A DNA stretch of 64,000 nt from JANLQX01 sp031381685. Lineage in GTDB: Bacteria > Actinomycetota > Acidimicrobiia > Acidimicrobiales > JANYDT01. Position 1 is the first letter of the stretch. Each line of letters opens with the position of its first letter. The DNA lies in the NCBI GenBank assembly GCA_031381685.1, contig JANMYF010000037.1, positions 26,766-90,765 on the forward strand. Direction: 5' to 3'. Shown piece after piece: positions 42,055 to 50,413 of this stretch. The position numbers were made by a program, and so were the translations under genes. Under the pieces are notes generated by a model that ran no database searches, was not told where the DNA came from, and saw only the letters and a list, made by a program, of their open reading frames with translations.

Positions 42055-42689
42055 GTCCACGCCCATCGATCGTCCTTGTCGAGTTGTTCGCGAAGTCGGG
42101 CCAACGCCAGACGAAGACGCGATTTGGCCGTTCCTTCGGGTATCCCGAGTTCATCCGCGACCTGTCGGTAGGTGCGACCCTCGAAATACGCCAAGCGAAG
42201 CGCGTCACGCTGCTCGACGGGGAGCGCATTGACCAGGCCGAGGAGCCGCTCCTTGCGCCAACGAAGCGCCGAATGGTGCAGCGCCTCGGTCTCACCGGAT
42301 GGAGACGACTGTTCGGAAGTGGCCCGGAACCGATCCTCCGCCATCCGACGGCGTTCGGATCGACGGACGGCGTCGACTGCTCGTCGATGGGCGATCATAC
42401 CGAGATAGGCCTTCAATGAACCGCGCGACAGATCGACCCGGTCCGGGAACTCCCAGAGATACGTGAACACTTCGCTGGTCACCTCCCGAGCGGTCAGGTC
42501 GTCGCCGCTCACCGACTTCGCAAGTCCGTACACGAGCGGCGAGTACTGGTCGTAGATCACGCCGAGCGCGCCGTCGTCGCCAGCGACCAAACGGTTGAGC
42601 AGCGAGGCGCTCGTTCCGAATTCCGCAACAGCGTCGGACCCCGGCGAAGGTTCCACCGGGCGAAGCCTAGGGAGTTCGAGTGTGGTCAC
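42051..42689 (-). CDS. ECF-type sigma-70 factor
   Basis: The 212-residue sigma factor has region 2 (GVIYDQYSPLVYGLAKSV...REVTSEVFTYLWEFPDR...YLGMIAHRRAVDAVR) and region 4 (LPVEQRDALRLAYFEGRTYRQVADELGIPEGTAKSRLRLALARLRE). Its stop overlaps the start of the DinB-type partner gene, so both are made together. The N-terminal about 40 residues are Pro-rich. This pairing suggests control by the partner, probably in a redox or thiol response, but the regulon is unknown. Confidence 0.93.
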   Translation of the reverse strand: MTTLELPRLRPVEPSPGSDAVAEFGTSASLLNRLVAGDDGALGVIYDQYSPLVYGLAKSVSGDDLTAREVTSEVFTYLWEFPDRVDLSRGSLKAYLGMIAHRRAVDAVRRSERRRMAEDRFRATSEQSSPSGETEALHHSALRWRKERLLGLVNALPVEQRDALRLAYFEGRTYRQVADELGIPEGTAKSRLRLALARLREQLDKDDRWAWT

Positions 42690-42754
42690 GCCAGCCTCCG
42701 AGTCGCAGCCTTCGTTTCCATGTCAGCGGGGCAGATGTCGTGACCGCGCTTCGG

Positions 42755-43143
42755 TCAGACGAGTGCTTCGTCGAGGTCGGTGTATTCGTCGAAGCGACTT
42801 ATCCGCCCATCGACGACCGAGAAGACATGCACCGCGCCGTAGCTGGCGGGCTCGCCGTTGCAGACGCCCGAGCCGCGCACAACGCCGGCGACGAGGCCCT
42901 CGGCAACCTCCCCGATTCCGCGCATGTCGGGCTCAGAGAATCCCGCGCCTCCGACACCTTCCCGAAGAACGACATGACGCCAGTCCTCCCCGAGAATTCT
43001 CCCCCCACCGGGAGGGTGCGCGGACTGGTCCAAACGACGTCGTCGGAAACAAGCCCGATGATCGCGGCGATGTCACCCCGAGCGAACGCGTCGTAAGCCG
43101 TCCGAACTGTCGTGACGGCGGGGCTCAGGACGGTGGTGCTCAT
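42755..43143 (-). pseudogene. SnoaL-like protein gene broken by a frameshift
   Basis: The first half, from an ATG at 43143, encodes TAYDAFARGDIAAIIGLVSDDVVWTSPRTLPVGGEFSGRTGVMSFFGKVSE. The homologous continuation, FSEPDMRGIGEVAEGL...VHVFSVVDGRISRFDEYTDLDEALV, lies in another frame (43033 to 42755). The two halves form one SnoaL/NTF2-like polyketide-cyclase-type fold of about 130 residues. The break lies near 42935-42960, where one base is gained or lost. It could be a real pseudogene or a sequencing error. The flanking genes are intact. Confidence 0.7.
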
Positions 43144-43299
43144 GATGGTTCCTTCCGTTCCGACGGGCCGGCTTACCCGAAGCTGTAAGACATTCGACGA
43201 TCGGCGCGGCCCGGATCACCGACAGGCCGAAGAAGTTTCGGAACCGGCGTGCGCGTCAGCCCGCGGTCGATCGGCGAACATTTCGAGCGGGCTCCGTCG

Positions 43300-44223
43300 T
43301 CAGACCGGAGACCCCACGGGGACTCCGGTGGTCGTCGTCTCCTCCCCGTTGGCCGGGGGAACGATGATCGGCGGAAGGGTCGACTCCGGCGGAGCGATCG
43401 TCGTCGTGGTGGTGGTCGGAACCGGTGCGCACGACGGGAGTTCGAGAGTCGCGTCCTCTCCGGATGCGAGTTGGGCGCGAATCGTGGCCGCCCCGACCGC
43501 GTTGCAACGCATCGGGAATGACGCTCGGCCGGTGTCGTCGGTCAGCCGTTCGTTGGCACCTTCCGGCTGGAGCGCGCCGAGCGGCACGAGACGAACGGCC
43601 ATGCCGGTGATCTGTTCGAACCCTATAACGCCTTCGTCGTCGACCAGCCGACGGCTCACCTGCACGACGAGGTTGACCGGTTGGCCTTCGATCGGGCTCG
43701 CCGGCGCCGCCGCCCAACGGACATCGGTGGTGGCGAATCGCTCGACTTTCAGGGTGAGCTTGGTCGTCTCCGACGCGAACACCACGATGTTGCGGGCCAT
43801 GGCGACGTCTGGGACCTTCCATGCCCGCACTCTCATCCGCCCTCCGGGGACGTTTGCCAATTTGAAGCGCCCGGAGTTGTTTGTGATCACGGACCGCTCG
43901 GCCGACTGCTCCCCCACGACACGTTCGAACCGGACGGTCGCCCCGGGCACCGGCCCGTCGGGGCCCTCTACCGTGCCCTCCAACGTGACCGTGCCCTCGC
44001 CGAAGGCAACGGTGGTGGTCGTGACCGGTGGGGCGGAGTCGAGCGGAGGAAGCAGGGTCTCGTTCGAACGGTCGGGCCCGATGGTGGTGCTCGTCGATGG
44101 TCGCAGGGCCAGGGTGGTCGGGACCTCCGGGTAGCGGATCTCCACCTTGCGCGTGCATCCAGCGCCTGCCGACATCACCAGCGCGCCTATCACTGCACCA
44201 GTGCCCCACCCACGCAGGGTCAC
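43300..44223 (-). CDS. Lipoprotein with carboxypeptidase-regulatory-like (beta-sandwich) domain
   Basis: The 307-residue product has a lipobox SAGAGC (Cys near 23), Thr-rich linkers at both ends (APPVTTTTVAFG; VPTTTTTTIAPP) and a domain near 75-135. The domain segments VTLEGTVEGPDGPVPGATVRFER and SGRFKLANVPGGRMRVRA match carboxypeptidase-regulatory-like folds. A second beta-rich region follows with two Cys (MRCN, PSCAP). It is the last gene of the hisI-trpE-ygfZ run and overlaps ygfZ by 4 bp. Its role outside the membrane is unknown. Confidence 0.75.
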   Translation of the reverse strand: MTLRGWGTGAVIGALVMSAGAGCTRKVEIRYPEVPTTLALRPSTSTTIGPDRSNETLLPPLDSAPPVTTTTVAFGEGTVTLEGTVEGPDGPVPGATVRFERVVGEQSAERSVITNNSGRFKLANVPGGRMRVRAWKVPDVAMARNIVVFASETTKLTLKVERFATTDVRWAAAPASPIEGQPVNLVVQVSRRLVDDEGVIGFEQITGMAVRLVPLGALQPEGANERLTDDTGRASFPMRCNAVGAATIRAQLASGEDATLELPSCAPVPTTTTTTIAPPESTLPPIIVPPANGEETTTTGVPVGSPV

Positions 44224-45017
44224 GACAGGACGACGACCCGGGCTACGTGTCCAGTCGCAGTGGCAAGGGACGACGACTCGTCGACACTGCGGCTCACGTA
44301 GGCAAGCGCGACCGTGGCCCCCGTGCGCGGATCGGTGCTCATCGACGTGAGATCACCGGCCGGCGAACCATCGAGCAGCAGCACGGTGTCGTCGCCGACT
44401 TCGTCGGGCGCGGCAGCAAGGACGAGCCCGACGAGCCGTCGGGGAACGTTCCCGCCACGCGAATCGATCCGCTCGACGAGCTCCTGGCCCGTGTAGCAGC
44501 CTTTCGTGAAACTGGCCGCCCGGTCGACCAGACCGGTGGCGTTGGGGATCGTCGAATCGTTGAGCTCCGCACCCCAGCGGGGGAATCCGCGAACAACGGC
44601 GCACACCTCCGAAACCGCTTCATCGAAGGTGCCCTCGCCCTCGACGAGCGCCGGAAGTCTTTCGGACCACGACGCCGCGAACGTGATGTCCGGACGAAGC
44701 GTGAGCTCGCATTTCGTCCGGATCTTGAACCGGGCGAGCGCCTCGATCACCGGTGGTCCGTGTCCGGCGTCGGTGTCGAGTTCGATGGTGTTCTCCGCCG
44801 TACGCACGAGGCGGAGCAGGGCAACGAGCTTGCCGGTCGGTTGGAGGAGGAACGACCACCTCGTCTCGCCGACGGCCGTGGAGACCACATCCTGCGACAG
44901 CTGCGAGTGCAGGAACTTCACGGTGTCGACGCCCTCGGCCACGATCACGTCGCGGATGAACGTCGCCGTCGCCGTTCCATCAAGCACCGATGCCAGTTGC
45001 TCCGGGGAAACACTCAC
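44220..45017 (-). CDS. ygfZ: YgfZ/GcvT-like folate-binding protein
   Basis: The 265-residue protein has the family signature FTKGCYTGQELVERID (near residue 175) with the reactive Cys, SQDVVSTAVGETRWSFLLQPTGK near the start, and a C-terminal GATVALAYVS barrel. YgfZ binds tetrahydrofolate and helps Fe-S cluster enzymes. The GTG at 45017 follows an AGGAG ribosome-binding site that is part of a 32-bp duplicate of the trpE 3' end. The stop overlaps the start of the lipoprotein gene. Confidence 0.88.
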   Translation of the reverse strand: MSVSPEQLASVLDGTATATFIRDVIVAEGVDTVKFLHSQLSQDVVSTAVGETRWSFLLQPTGKLVALLRLVRTAENTIELDTDAGHGPPVIEALARFKIRTKCELTLRPDITFAASWSERLPALVEGEGTFDEAVSEVCAVVRGFPRWGAELNDSTIPNATGLVDRAASFTKGCYTGQELVERIDSRGGNVPRRLVGLVLAAAPDEVGDDTVLLLDGSPAGDLTSMSTDPRTGATVALAYVSRSVDESSSLATATGHVARVVVLS

Positions 45018-45126
45018 GACCGCTCCTTCACTCTGCTCATTGGCGCTGCGCCTCTACGCTGCGCTCCGACTGCTCGCAACACCATCCACTCCACAACACT
45101 CACGACCGCTCCTTCACTCTGCTCAT
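45009..45126. repeat. 32-bp direct repeat of the trpE 3' end before ygfZ
   Basis: An identical 32-bp segment occurs at 45009-45040 and 45095-45126, separated by 54 bp. On the minus strand each copy reads ATGAGCAGAGTGAAGGAG, then a stop. The one at 45095-45126 is the real end of trpE; the other supplies the ribosome-binding site and GTG start of ygfZ. A tandem duplication with an intervening 54-bp segment would explain this arrangement. Confidence 0.85.
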
Positions 45127-46629
45127 CCGTCGCGCCGCGGGCACCGCGGCGAGGAGCGCGGCGGACTTGAAGACGCACTCGTCGTGCTCGGCCTGCGGGT
45201 CGGAGTCGGCGACGATGCCTGCTCCCGCCTGCACCGACGCGCGCCCATCGGGAGTCACGAACATCGTGCGAATGGCGATGGCGGTGTCGAGGTTGCCGGC
45301 GAAGTCGAAGTAGCCGACCACGCCCGCATAGGGTCCGCGTCGCGAGGGTTCGAGCTCGTCGATGATCTCCATCGCCCGCACCTTCGGCGCGCCGCTGACG
45401 GTGCCGGCCGGAAACGTGGCCCGCAGCACGTCGATCGGACCGAGTCCCTCTCGCAGGCGGCCGGTGACCTGCGACGTGAGGTGCATGACGTGGGAGTAGT
45501 ACTCGAGCGTCATCAGCTCTTCCACCGTGCAGGTGCCGAAGTCGACGACACGCCCGACATCGTTGCGGGCGAGGTCGACGAGCATCACGTGCTCGGCCAC
45601 CTCCTTCGGATGCTCCTTCAGTTCGCCGGCCAGACGCCGATCGTCTTCCTCGGTCTTGCCCCGACGACGGGTGCCGGCGATCGGTCGGGAGATCACCTTG
45701 CCGTCGAGCAACTGCACCATCGGCTCGGGCGATGATCCGATGACCGTGACCTCTTCGTTGCGAAGTAAGTACATATACGGACTCGGGTTGACGAGACGCA
45801 ACACGCGGTACACGTCGTAGGGATCGGCATCGAGGTCGAGATCGAATCGTTGTGCCAGCACGACCTGGAAGATGTCGCCCGCGACGATGTACTCCTTGGC
45901 CACTTCGACGGCGCGCTTGTACTGGTCAGGCGAGACGCTCGGCCTGGTGTCGGGCCGGGGATCGTTCGAGTCGGGCGGGGGCACAAGGGTGTAGGACAGC
46001 GGCTTGCCGAGATCCGCCGCCATCACGTCGATCCGAGCACGGGCCGCTTCGTAGGCCCTCGCATCAGCATCGGGATTGCCGGTCGTGAGCACGTTGTCGA
46101 TCAGATACACCCGGCTTCGCCAGTGGTCGAAGGCGGCGACCGATCCGACGACCGAGAACACGGCATCGGGGAGTCCCGTGTGATCCTGCGGAGGGTTCGG
46201 GAGACGCTCGATCTCCCGGATGGTGTCGTAACCGAAGTACCCGACGATACCGCCCGTCAGCGGCGGGATGTCGGGGTGTTGCGGCCCGCGGTAGTGGGCG
46301 AGAAGACCCTCGAGACAAGCGAGAACGCCCCTGTCGGTCGGCACCGCAATCGGCAGGGCGCCGTTCGTCACCGAGAGCGTGGCCACGCCGTTCGCGTCGC
46401 GGCGGGAGACCACCGTGGCCGCGGCATTCCGGCCGACGAAGGAGAACCGACCCCACCGTCCACCGTGCTCCACCGACTCGAGCAGAAACCCCGGGCGATC
46501 ACCGACGAGTTTCGCGAACGCGGCAACGGGGGTTTCGAGGTCGCCCATCATCTCGCGCCACACCGGGACGACCGTGTGAGTTGCCGCGAGCGCGAGGAAT
46601 TCCGGCAGCGGAGGATTCAGCTTGTCCAC
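45100..46629 (-). CDS. trpE: Anthranilate synthase component I
   Basis: The 509-residue chorismate-utilising enzyme has LESVEHGGRWGRFSFVG near the feedback site, VVLAQRFDLDL, VIGSSPEPMVQL, SRPIAGTRRRGKTEEDD, MLVDLARNDVGRV, ATFPAGTVSGAPKVRAMEIIDELE and GYFDFAGNLDTAIAIRT. It makes anthranilate from chorismate, with a glutaminase (TrpG) not found in this window. It lies 8 bp downstream of hisI and far from the trpBA/F/C group. No fused glutaminase domain is present. Confidence 0.95.
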   Translation of the reverse strand: MDKLNPPLPEFLALAATHTVVPVWREMMGDLETPVAAFAKLVGDRPGFLLESVEHGGRWGRFSFVGRNAAATVVSRRDANGVATLSVTNGALPIAVPTDRGVLACLEGLLAHYRGPQHPDIPPLTGGIVGYFGYDTIREIERLPNPPQDHTGLPDAVFSVVGSVAAFDHWRSRVYLIDNVLTTGNPDADARAYEAARARIDVMAADLGKPLSYTLVPPPDSNDPRPDTRPSVSPDQYKRAVEVAKEYIVAGDIFQVVLAQRFDLDLDADPYDVYRVLRLVNPSPYMYLLRNEEVTVIGSSPEPMVQLLDGKVISRPIAGTRRRGKTEEDDRRLAGELKEHPKEVAEHVMLVDLARNDVGRVVDFGTCTVEELMTLEYYSHVMHLTSQVTGRLREGLGPIDVLRATFPAGTVSGAPKVRAMEIIDELEPSRRGPYAGVVGYFDFAGNLDTAIAIRTMFVTPDGRASVQAGAGIVADSDPQAEHDECVFKSAALLAAVPAARRMSRVKERS

Positions 46630-46637
46630 GGGTGTCG

Positions 46638-47036
46638 TCAGCCCGCCCAGGAGTCGGCCTGGCAGGATGCCGCAGCCGCGTCGCCGAATCCCCGGTAGAA
46701 GCAGGTGCGTTGACCGGTATGGCAGGCACCCCGGCCTTCCTGGTCAACGACGAAGAGGAGGGTGTCACCATCGCAGTCGTAAAACGCACGTCGGACGAAC
46801 TGCCGGTCGCCAGAGGTGTCACCTTTGCGCCACACCTCGGAGCGTGACCTCGACCAGAACACCGTCCGGCCCTCGTCCATCGTATGGCGAAGCGTTTCCG
46901 CATTCATCCACGCCATCATGAGCACCTGGCCGTTGGCGGCATCCTGCACAATGGCGGCCACCAGCCCATGCTCGTTGTATCGCACCGCGCCAAGTTGCTC
47001 GTCGGTCGCACGAAGGGGAACAGCGGTGAAGGTCAT
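46638..47036 (-). CDS. hisI: Phosphoribosyl-AMP cyclohydrolase
   Basis: The 132-residue protein has VLMMAWMNAETL, FWSRSRSEVWRKGDTSGDRQFV, the metal-site DCDGDTLLF (near residue 84) and the Cys pair in ACHTGQRTCFY (near 102-108). These are diagnostic for HisI, the third step of histidine synthesis. It has no fused HisE domain. It is first in a run with trpE, 8 bp apart. The ATG at 47036 is preferred; 26 upstream residues in frame are not conserved-looking. Confidence 0.95.
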   Translation of the reverse strand: MTFTAVPLRATDEQLGAVRYNEHGLVAAIVQDAANGQVLMMAWMNAETLRHTMDEGRTVFWSRSRSEVWRKGDTSGDRQFVRRAFYDCDGDTLLFVVDQEGRGACHTGQRTCFYRGFGDAAAASCQADSWAG

Positions 47037-47167
47037 TGCCTCCAACCCTACCGGCGGGGTATGGCGTGACCCGTGCGTTTCCCGGGTGCCCTTTCGAGGC
47101 GCCCAAGGCCGCAATGTTGATCGAAATCAACCTTGTGGACCGTGCGGCATTCGCCGAACATGGGTGC

Positions 47168-48235
47168 ATGACCACCCCGGAACTGCGTCGGAAGCTCGCC
47201 GAGGAGTTCACCTTTCAGGCCGGTGGCTGCGAGGCGATCGGCTCCGCTCTCTACGGCGAGGTCTGCCGTTACGGTGCCGATGATGTCGCGACCGGTGGCC
47301 CGGTGTGGGAGGCGATGACCCACCACGCCCACCTGCGGTTCGGGCTGGCCTCACCGTTGAGGTTCCTCGCCGCCCTCCATCGCTCGGCGCTGCGCGGCGA
47401 TTCCCCGACATTGGCCCGCCACTATCCGTCGTGTGGCGGCACGCCGGGAACGACCTTGCGGGAGGACTTCCTGGCGGCAACCGCTCAGCACACTGAACGC
47501 ATCGGCGCGGAGCTCGACTGGGGCGTGCAGACGAACGAAGTGGTCCGCTCCTCGGCGCTGTACCCGGGTCTCGCCCACATCTCCAAGCTCGCCGAGCTCC
47601 CGGTCTCGCTGCGCGAGATCGGTTCCAGCGCCGGGCTGAACCTTCGTCTCGACCGCTTCCGCTTCGCCCAGGACGGCTGGACGATCGGCGATTCGTCCAG
47701 CGCCGTCGAGATCGTCGACCGTTGGGGCGATCGCACCCCGCCCGCGTCGGAGGCGACCATCGTCGACCGCGCCGGATGCGACCCCGAGCCCATCGATCCG
47801 ACGACCGACGACGGCGCCCTGCACCTACTCGGCTTCCTGTGGCCCGATCAGCTCGACCGTCGCACACGGACGCTCGCGGGCATCGAGATCGCCAACCGGT
47901 TCCCGGCACGCCTCGAGCGAGCCAAGGCCGAGGGCTGGCTCGCCCGAGAGCTCGGGCAACGGGCCGAGGGGGCCGTCACGGTGATCATGCATTCCATCGT
48001 GTGGCAGTACATCGACAAAGACGAACGGGCCCGCATCACCGACCTCATCGAAACCGCGGGAGAAACGGCGACACCCGACGCACCCCTGGCATGGATGTCC
48101 TTCGAGCCACATGAACCCGATCCTGCCCATGCCGCCCTCAGGCTCCGCTACTGGGACGGCCGATCGGCCGAAGGAGCGCCCACCCTTCTGGCCGAGTGCG
48201 GCTACCACGGCCAGTGGGTCCGCTGGCTCGCCTGA
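47168..48235 (+). CDS. DUF2332 protein
   Basis: The 355-residue protein has LRRKLAEEFTFQA at its start, a central TNEVVRSSALYPGLAHIS...REIGSSAGLNLRLDRF segment and a C-terminal LLAECGYHGQWVRWL. These match the DUF2332 family, common in actinobacteria and without a known reaction. The EIGSSAGLNL segment looks like a methyltransferase motif I, so a SAM-dependent role is possible. The gene is divergent from hisI, with 131 bp between the starts. Confidence 0.8.
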   Translation: MTTPELRRKLAEEFTFQAGGCEAIGSALYGEVCRYGADDVATGGPVWEAMTHHAHLRFGLASPLRFLAALHRSALRGDSPTLARHYPSCGGTPGTTLREDFLAATAQHTERIGAELDWGVQTNEVVRSSALYPGLAHISKLAELPVSLREIGSSAGLNLRLDRFRFAQDGWTIGDSSSAVEIVDRWGDRTPPASEATIVDRAGCDPEPIDPTTDDGALHLLGFLWPDQLDRRTRTLAGIEIANRFPARLERAKAEGWLARELGQRAEGAVTVIMHSIVWQYIDKDERARITDLIETAGETATPDAPLAWMSFEPHEPDPAHAALRLRYWDGRSAEGAPTLLAECGYHGQWVRWLA

Positions 48236-48247
48236 CCGGACCGTGAC

Positions 48248-48283
48248 CCGGCCAATCCGGCCAATCCGGCCAATCCGGCCGAC
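48248..48283. repeat. Short tandem repeat of CCGGCCAAT
   Basis: Three exact 9-bp units (48248-48274) and a fourth partial unit (48275-48283) lie just after the DUF2332 stop. They are adjacent to array C. The repeat looks like simple slippage. Confidence 0.8.
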
Positions 48284-48330
48284 GGCAACGCCTCGTCTCA
48301 GCCGCTCGCCTGGCGCAGACCGCACGATCT

Positions 48331-48431
48331 CACGCGCACATCGCCAAGTTCCACGCGCAGATGGGGGAATCCGGGCCCTTTCGAGGCGACTTCTCGTCGA
48401 TCTGCGCGTGAATCCGCCGGACCTGCGCGTG
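48331..48431. repeat. Intergenic array of 21-bp-spaced inverted motifs (array C)
   Basis: Between the convergent DUF2332 and desaturase genes, two CACGCGCA-type motifs (48331-48342 and 48352-48363) are followed by two inverted copies, GATCTGCGCGTG (48399-48410) and GACCTGCGCGTG (48420-48431). The spacing is exactly 21 bp in each half. The motif, spacing and direct-then-inverted layout match array A near 1853-1974, although the intervening sequence differs. Confidence 0.75.
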
Positions 48432-48485
48432 GAACGGGCCGGGGCCGACGGGGCCAGCGAGCTGCGTTCGACTGAGGGTACGGCC

Positions 48486-49517
48486 TCAGCCGGGGATGCC
48501 GCTGGAGTCGGTCTGGGTCCGTGAGGGCCGCTTGCTTCGCACGATGGCCCCGGCCTTGTTGGCCGTCGACTCGATCAGTTCCAGTAGTTCGGCACCGGTT
48601 GGGACGGCACCGGCGATGGACGCGGCGCGACTCAGGTGATAGCGCATCATGCCCAGGTCGGGCGCGCCGTCGGCCAGCCGGGAGGAGGCTTTCGCCGTCG
48701 CCGGAGGCTTGTTCAGGTTCCGCACGATCCGCAGCACCTGAAGGACCCGCAGGACCTGGTAGCTGATGTCGAGCTCCCACCACCGGAACCCCTGACGGGC
48801 GCTACGGGGGTAGTGGTGATGGTTGTTGTGCCAGCCTTCGCCCAGGGTGAGCAAAGCGATCAGCCAGTTGTTCCGGCTCGAGTCGGTGGTTGCGTATCGA
48901 CGGCCGCCGAAGAGGTGGGCGAACGAGTTCACCGAGAAGGTCGCGTGCCACAGCAGCACCGTCGAGCCGAAGAAGCCGACCACGAGCCCGCTCCATCCGG
49001 CGATCATGAAGCTGAGGGCGCCGAGGGAGACCGGTCCGACCCAGTCGTGGGAGTTCAGCCAGCGCAACTCGGGGAATCGGGAGAAGTCGGCGATTGCGCC
49101 GAGGTCCGTCTCATCGAATCGTCCGGAGATGATCCAGCCGATGTGGCTCCACCAGAAACCCTGCTGGGGCGAGTGCGGGTCGCGCTCGGTGTCGGTGTAG
49201 CGGTGGTGGTCACGGTGGTGCGACGCCCACCACAGCGGGCCCTGCTGGACCGCGGTCAGACCACCGAACGCCATAAGAAACTGCGGGACTCGCCGCATCT
49301 GATACGCCCGATGGGCGAAGTACCGGTGGTACCCCGCGGTGATGAAGAACATCCTGGTCACGTACAGCACTGCCCCGAGGATCAAGGCCTTTTGCGTGAC
49401 GCCGGTGAACACCGCGAGCAGCGGCACGAGGTTGGCGATGAGGAACGGGGCCGACGCCTTCCAGGTCCGGGGAACGCGGACAGAAGAGGTGAGCGGGCCG
49501 GAACGTCGGGGAAGCAT
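48486..49517 (-). CDS. Membrane fatty-acid (delta-9 type) desaturase
   Basis: The 343-residue protein has the three His boxes of acyl-CoA/acyl desaturases: HRYFAH (near residue 64), HHRDHHRY (near 100) and HNNHHHYP (near 235). Four hydrophobic helices lie between about 25 and 200. It inserts a double bond into a saturated acyl chain in the membrane with di-iron and O2. The C-terminal about 60 residues are variable. A 16-bp palindrome lies about 28 bp upstream of the ATG, so repression by a TetR-type factor is plausible. Confidence 0.92.
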   Translation of the reverse strand: MLPRRSGPLTSSVRVPRTWKASAPFLIANLVPLLAVFTGVTQKALILGAVLYVTRMFFITAGYHRYFAHRAYQMRRVPQFLMAFGGLTAVQQGPLWWASHHRDHHRYTDTERDPHSPQQGFWWSHIGWIISGRFDETDLGAIADFSRFPELRWLNSHDWVGPVSLGALSFMIAGWSGLVVGFFGSTVLLWHATFSVNSFAHLFGGRRYATTDSSRNNWLIALLTLGEGWHNNHHHYPRSARQGFRWWELDISYQVLRVLQVLRIVRNLNKPPATAKASSRLADGAPDLGMMRYHLSRAASIAGAVPTGAELLELIESTANKAGAIVRSKRPSRTQTDSSGIPG

Positions 49518-49544
49518 GGTGGATCTCCGGGGGGAATGTCCCTA

Positions 49545-49560
49545 CCTACCGGTCGGTAGG
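49545..49560. promoter_or_regulatory. Palindromic TetR-type operator upstream of desaturase
   Basis: CCTACCG (49545-49551) and CGGTAGG (49554-49560) form a 7-2-7 palindrome upstream of the desaturase ATG. TetR-family regulators of lipid genes in actinobacteria often bind such C-T-A-C-C-G...C-G-G-T-A-G sites. The cognate regulator is not in the window. Confidence 0.6.
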
Positions 49561-49645
49561 CTGGCCCTCCGACGGTAGCAGCACCTCACCCCAACCTTGG
49601 CGGATCCGGCGAAACGGTGCGGTCCGAACGCGAGCGCCGAACCGC

Positions 49646-50032
49646 CTATCCGGCCGGCAGCTCACCGCCGGTGTGGGCGTAGGTCTTGTTCGTGATCCAC
49701 CAGCGACCGTTGATCCGGGCCACCGTGAAGTAGTCGACGAAGTCACAGCCGAAATAATCGGTCTCGACGAGCACAGCGACACCGGCATCGCCGACGACGT
49801 CGATCATCCGCACCCTGGCCTCGTAGTTCGGGCCGGCAAAGCCCGGTTGGGCTTCGACCATGGCGGTGAACTCCGTGATCGGCTCATAGGTGTCCATCGC
49901 GCCGATGTGGCCGAACATCCACGCGTTGGGATGAAACGCCTCTCGCATCTTGTCGCCGTCGCCGTTCGAGCCGTCGATATACAGCTGGATCAGGGTTCGG
50001 ATGTCGTCGAGATCTTTCACGTGGTCGCGCAT
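49646..50032 (-). CDS. NTF2-like (lumazine-binding/SnoaL-type) protein
   Basis: The 128-residue protein from the ATG at 50032 has the DIRTLIQLYIDGSNGDGDKMREAFHPNAWMFGH cone-like start, VEAQPGFAGPNYEARVRMIDVVGDAGVAVLVETDYF and a C-terminal DYFTVARINGRWWITNKTYAH. This is an NTF2-like fold of the putative lumazine-binding type. The ligand is unknown. It lies on the same strand as the desaturase gene, 128 bp upstream of it. Confidence 0.78.
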   Translation of the reverse strand: MRDHVKDLDDIRTLIQLYIDGSNGDGDKMREAFHPNAWMFGHIGAMDTYEPITEFTAMVEAQPGFAGPNYEARVRMIDVVGDAGVAVLVETDYFGCDFVDYFTVARINGRWWITNKTYAHTGGELPAG

Positions 50033-50200
50033 GGGATTCCTCCTCGAGAAGCGCGGTGCCTCTGCACCGACACCTTCACCATGACGCAACAGTGGCGCCG
50101 CGTCTGTAACCGCGATCACAGAGACTCGAACTGCGCGTCCGGGTCACGGGACGCCGTTCGGTCAGGGCATCGACGCGGTTCGATCGCCGCCGAAACGGCG

Positions 50201-50413
50201 TCAGGTAGACGCCTCGAAGCCCGCCTCGTCGATCGCCGCGCGGATCGCCGCGTCGTCGAGCGAGGTGCCGTTGACCACGACCGCCTGGGTGTCGAGATCG
50301 ACCGACACGTCGGTAACCCCGGGAACTGCACGCACCTCGGAATCGACGGCGGCGACACAGTGCCCGCACGTCATCCCGGCGACGGTGTAGGTGAGCGTGG
50401 ATGGTGCGGTCAT
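50201..50413 (-). CDS. Heavy-metal-associated domain protein (CopZ-like copper chaperone)
   Basis: The 70-residue protein is a single HMA domain: VAGMTCGHCVAAVDSEV with the metal-binding C-x-x-C (near residue 16-19), VPGVTDVSVDLDTQAVVV and a C-terminal IDEAGFEA. It probably carries Cu(I) to a transporter, though no P-type ATPase gene is adjacent. The ATG is at 50413. Confidence 0.88.
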   Translation of the reverse strand: MTAPSTLTYTVAGMTCGHCVAAVDSEVRAVPGVTDVSVDLDTQAVVVNGTSLDDAAIRAAIDEAGFEAST

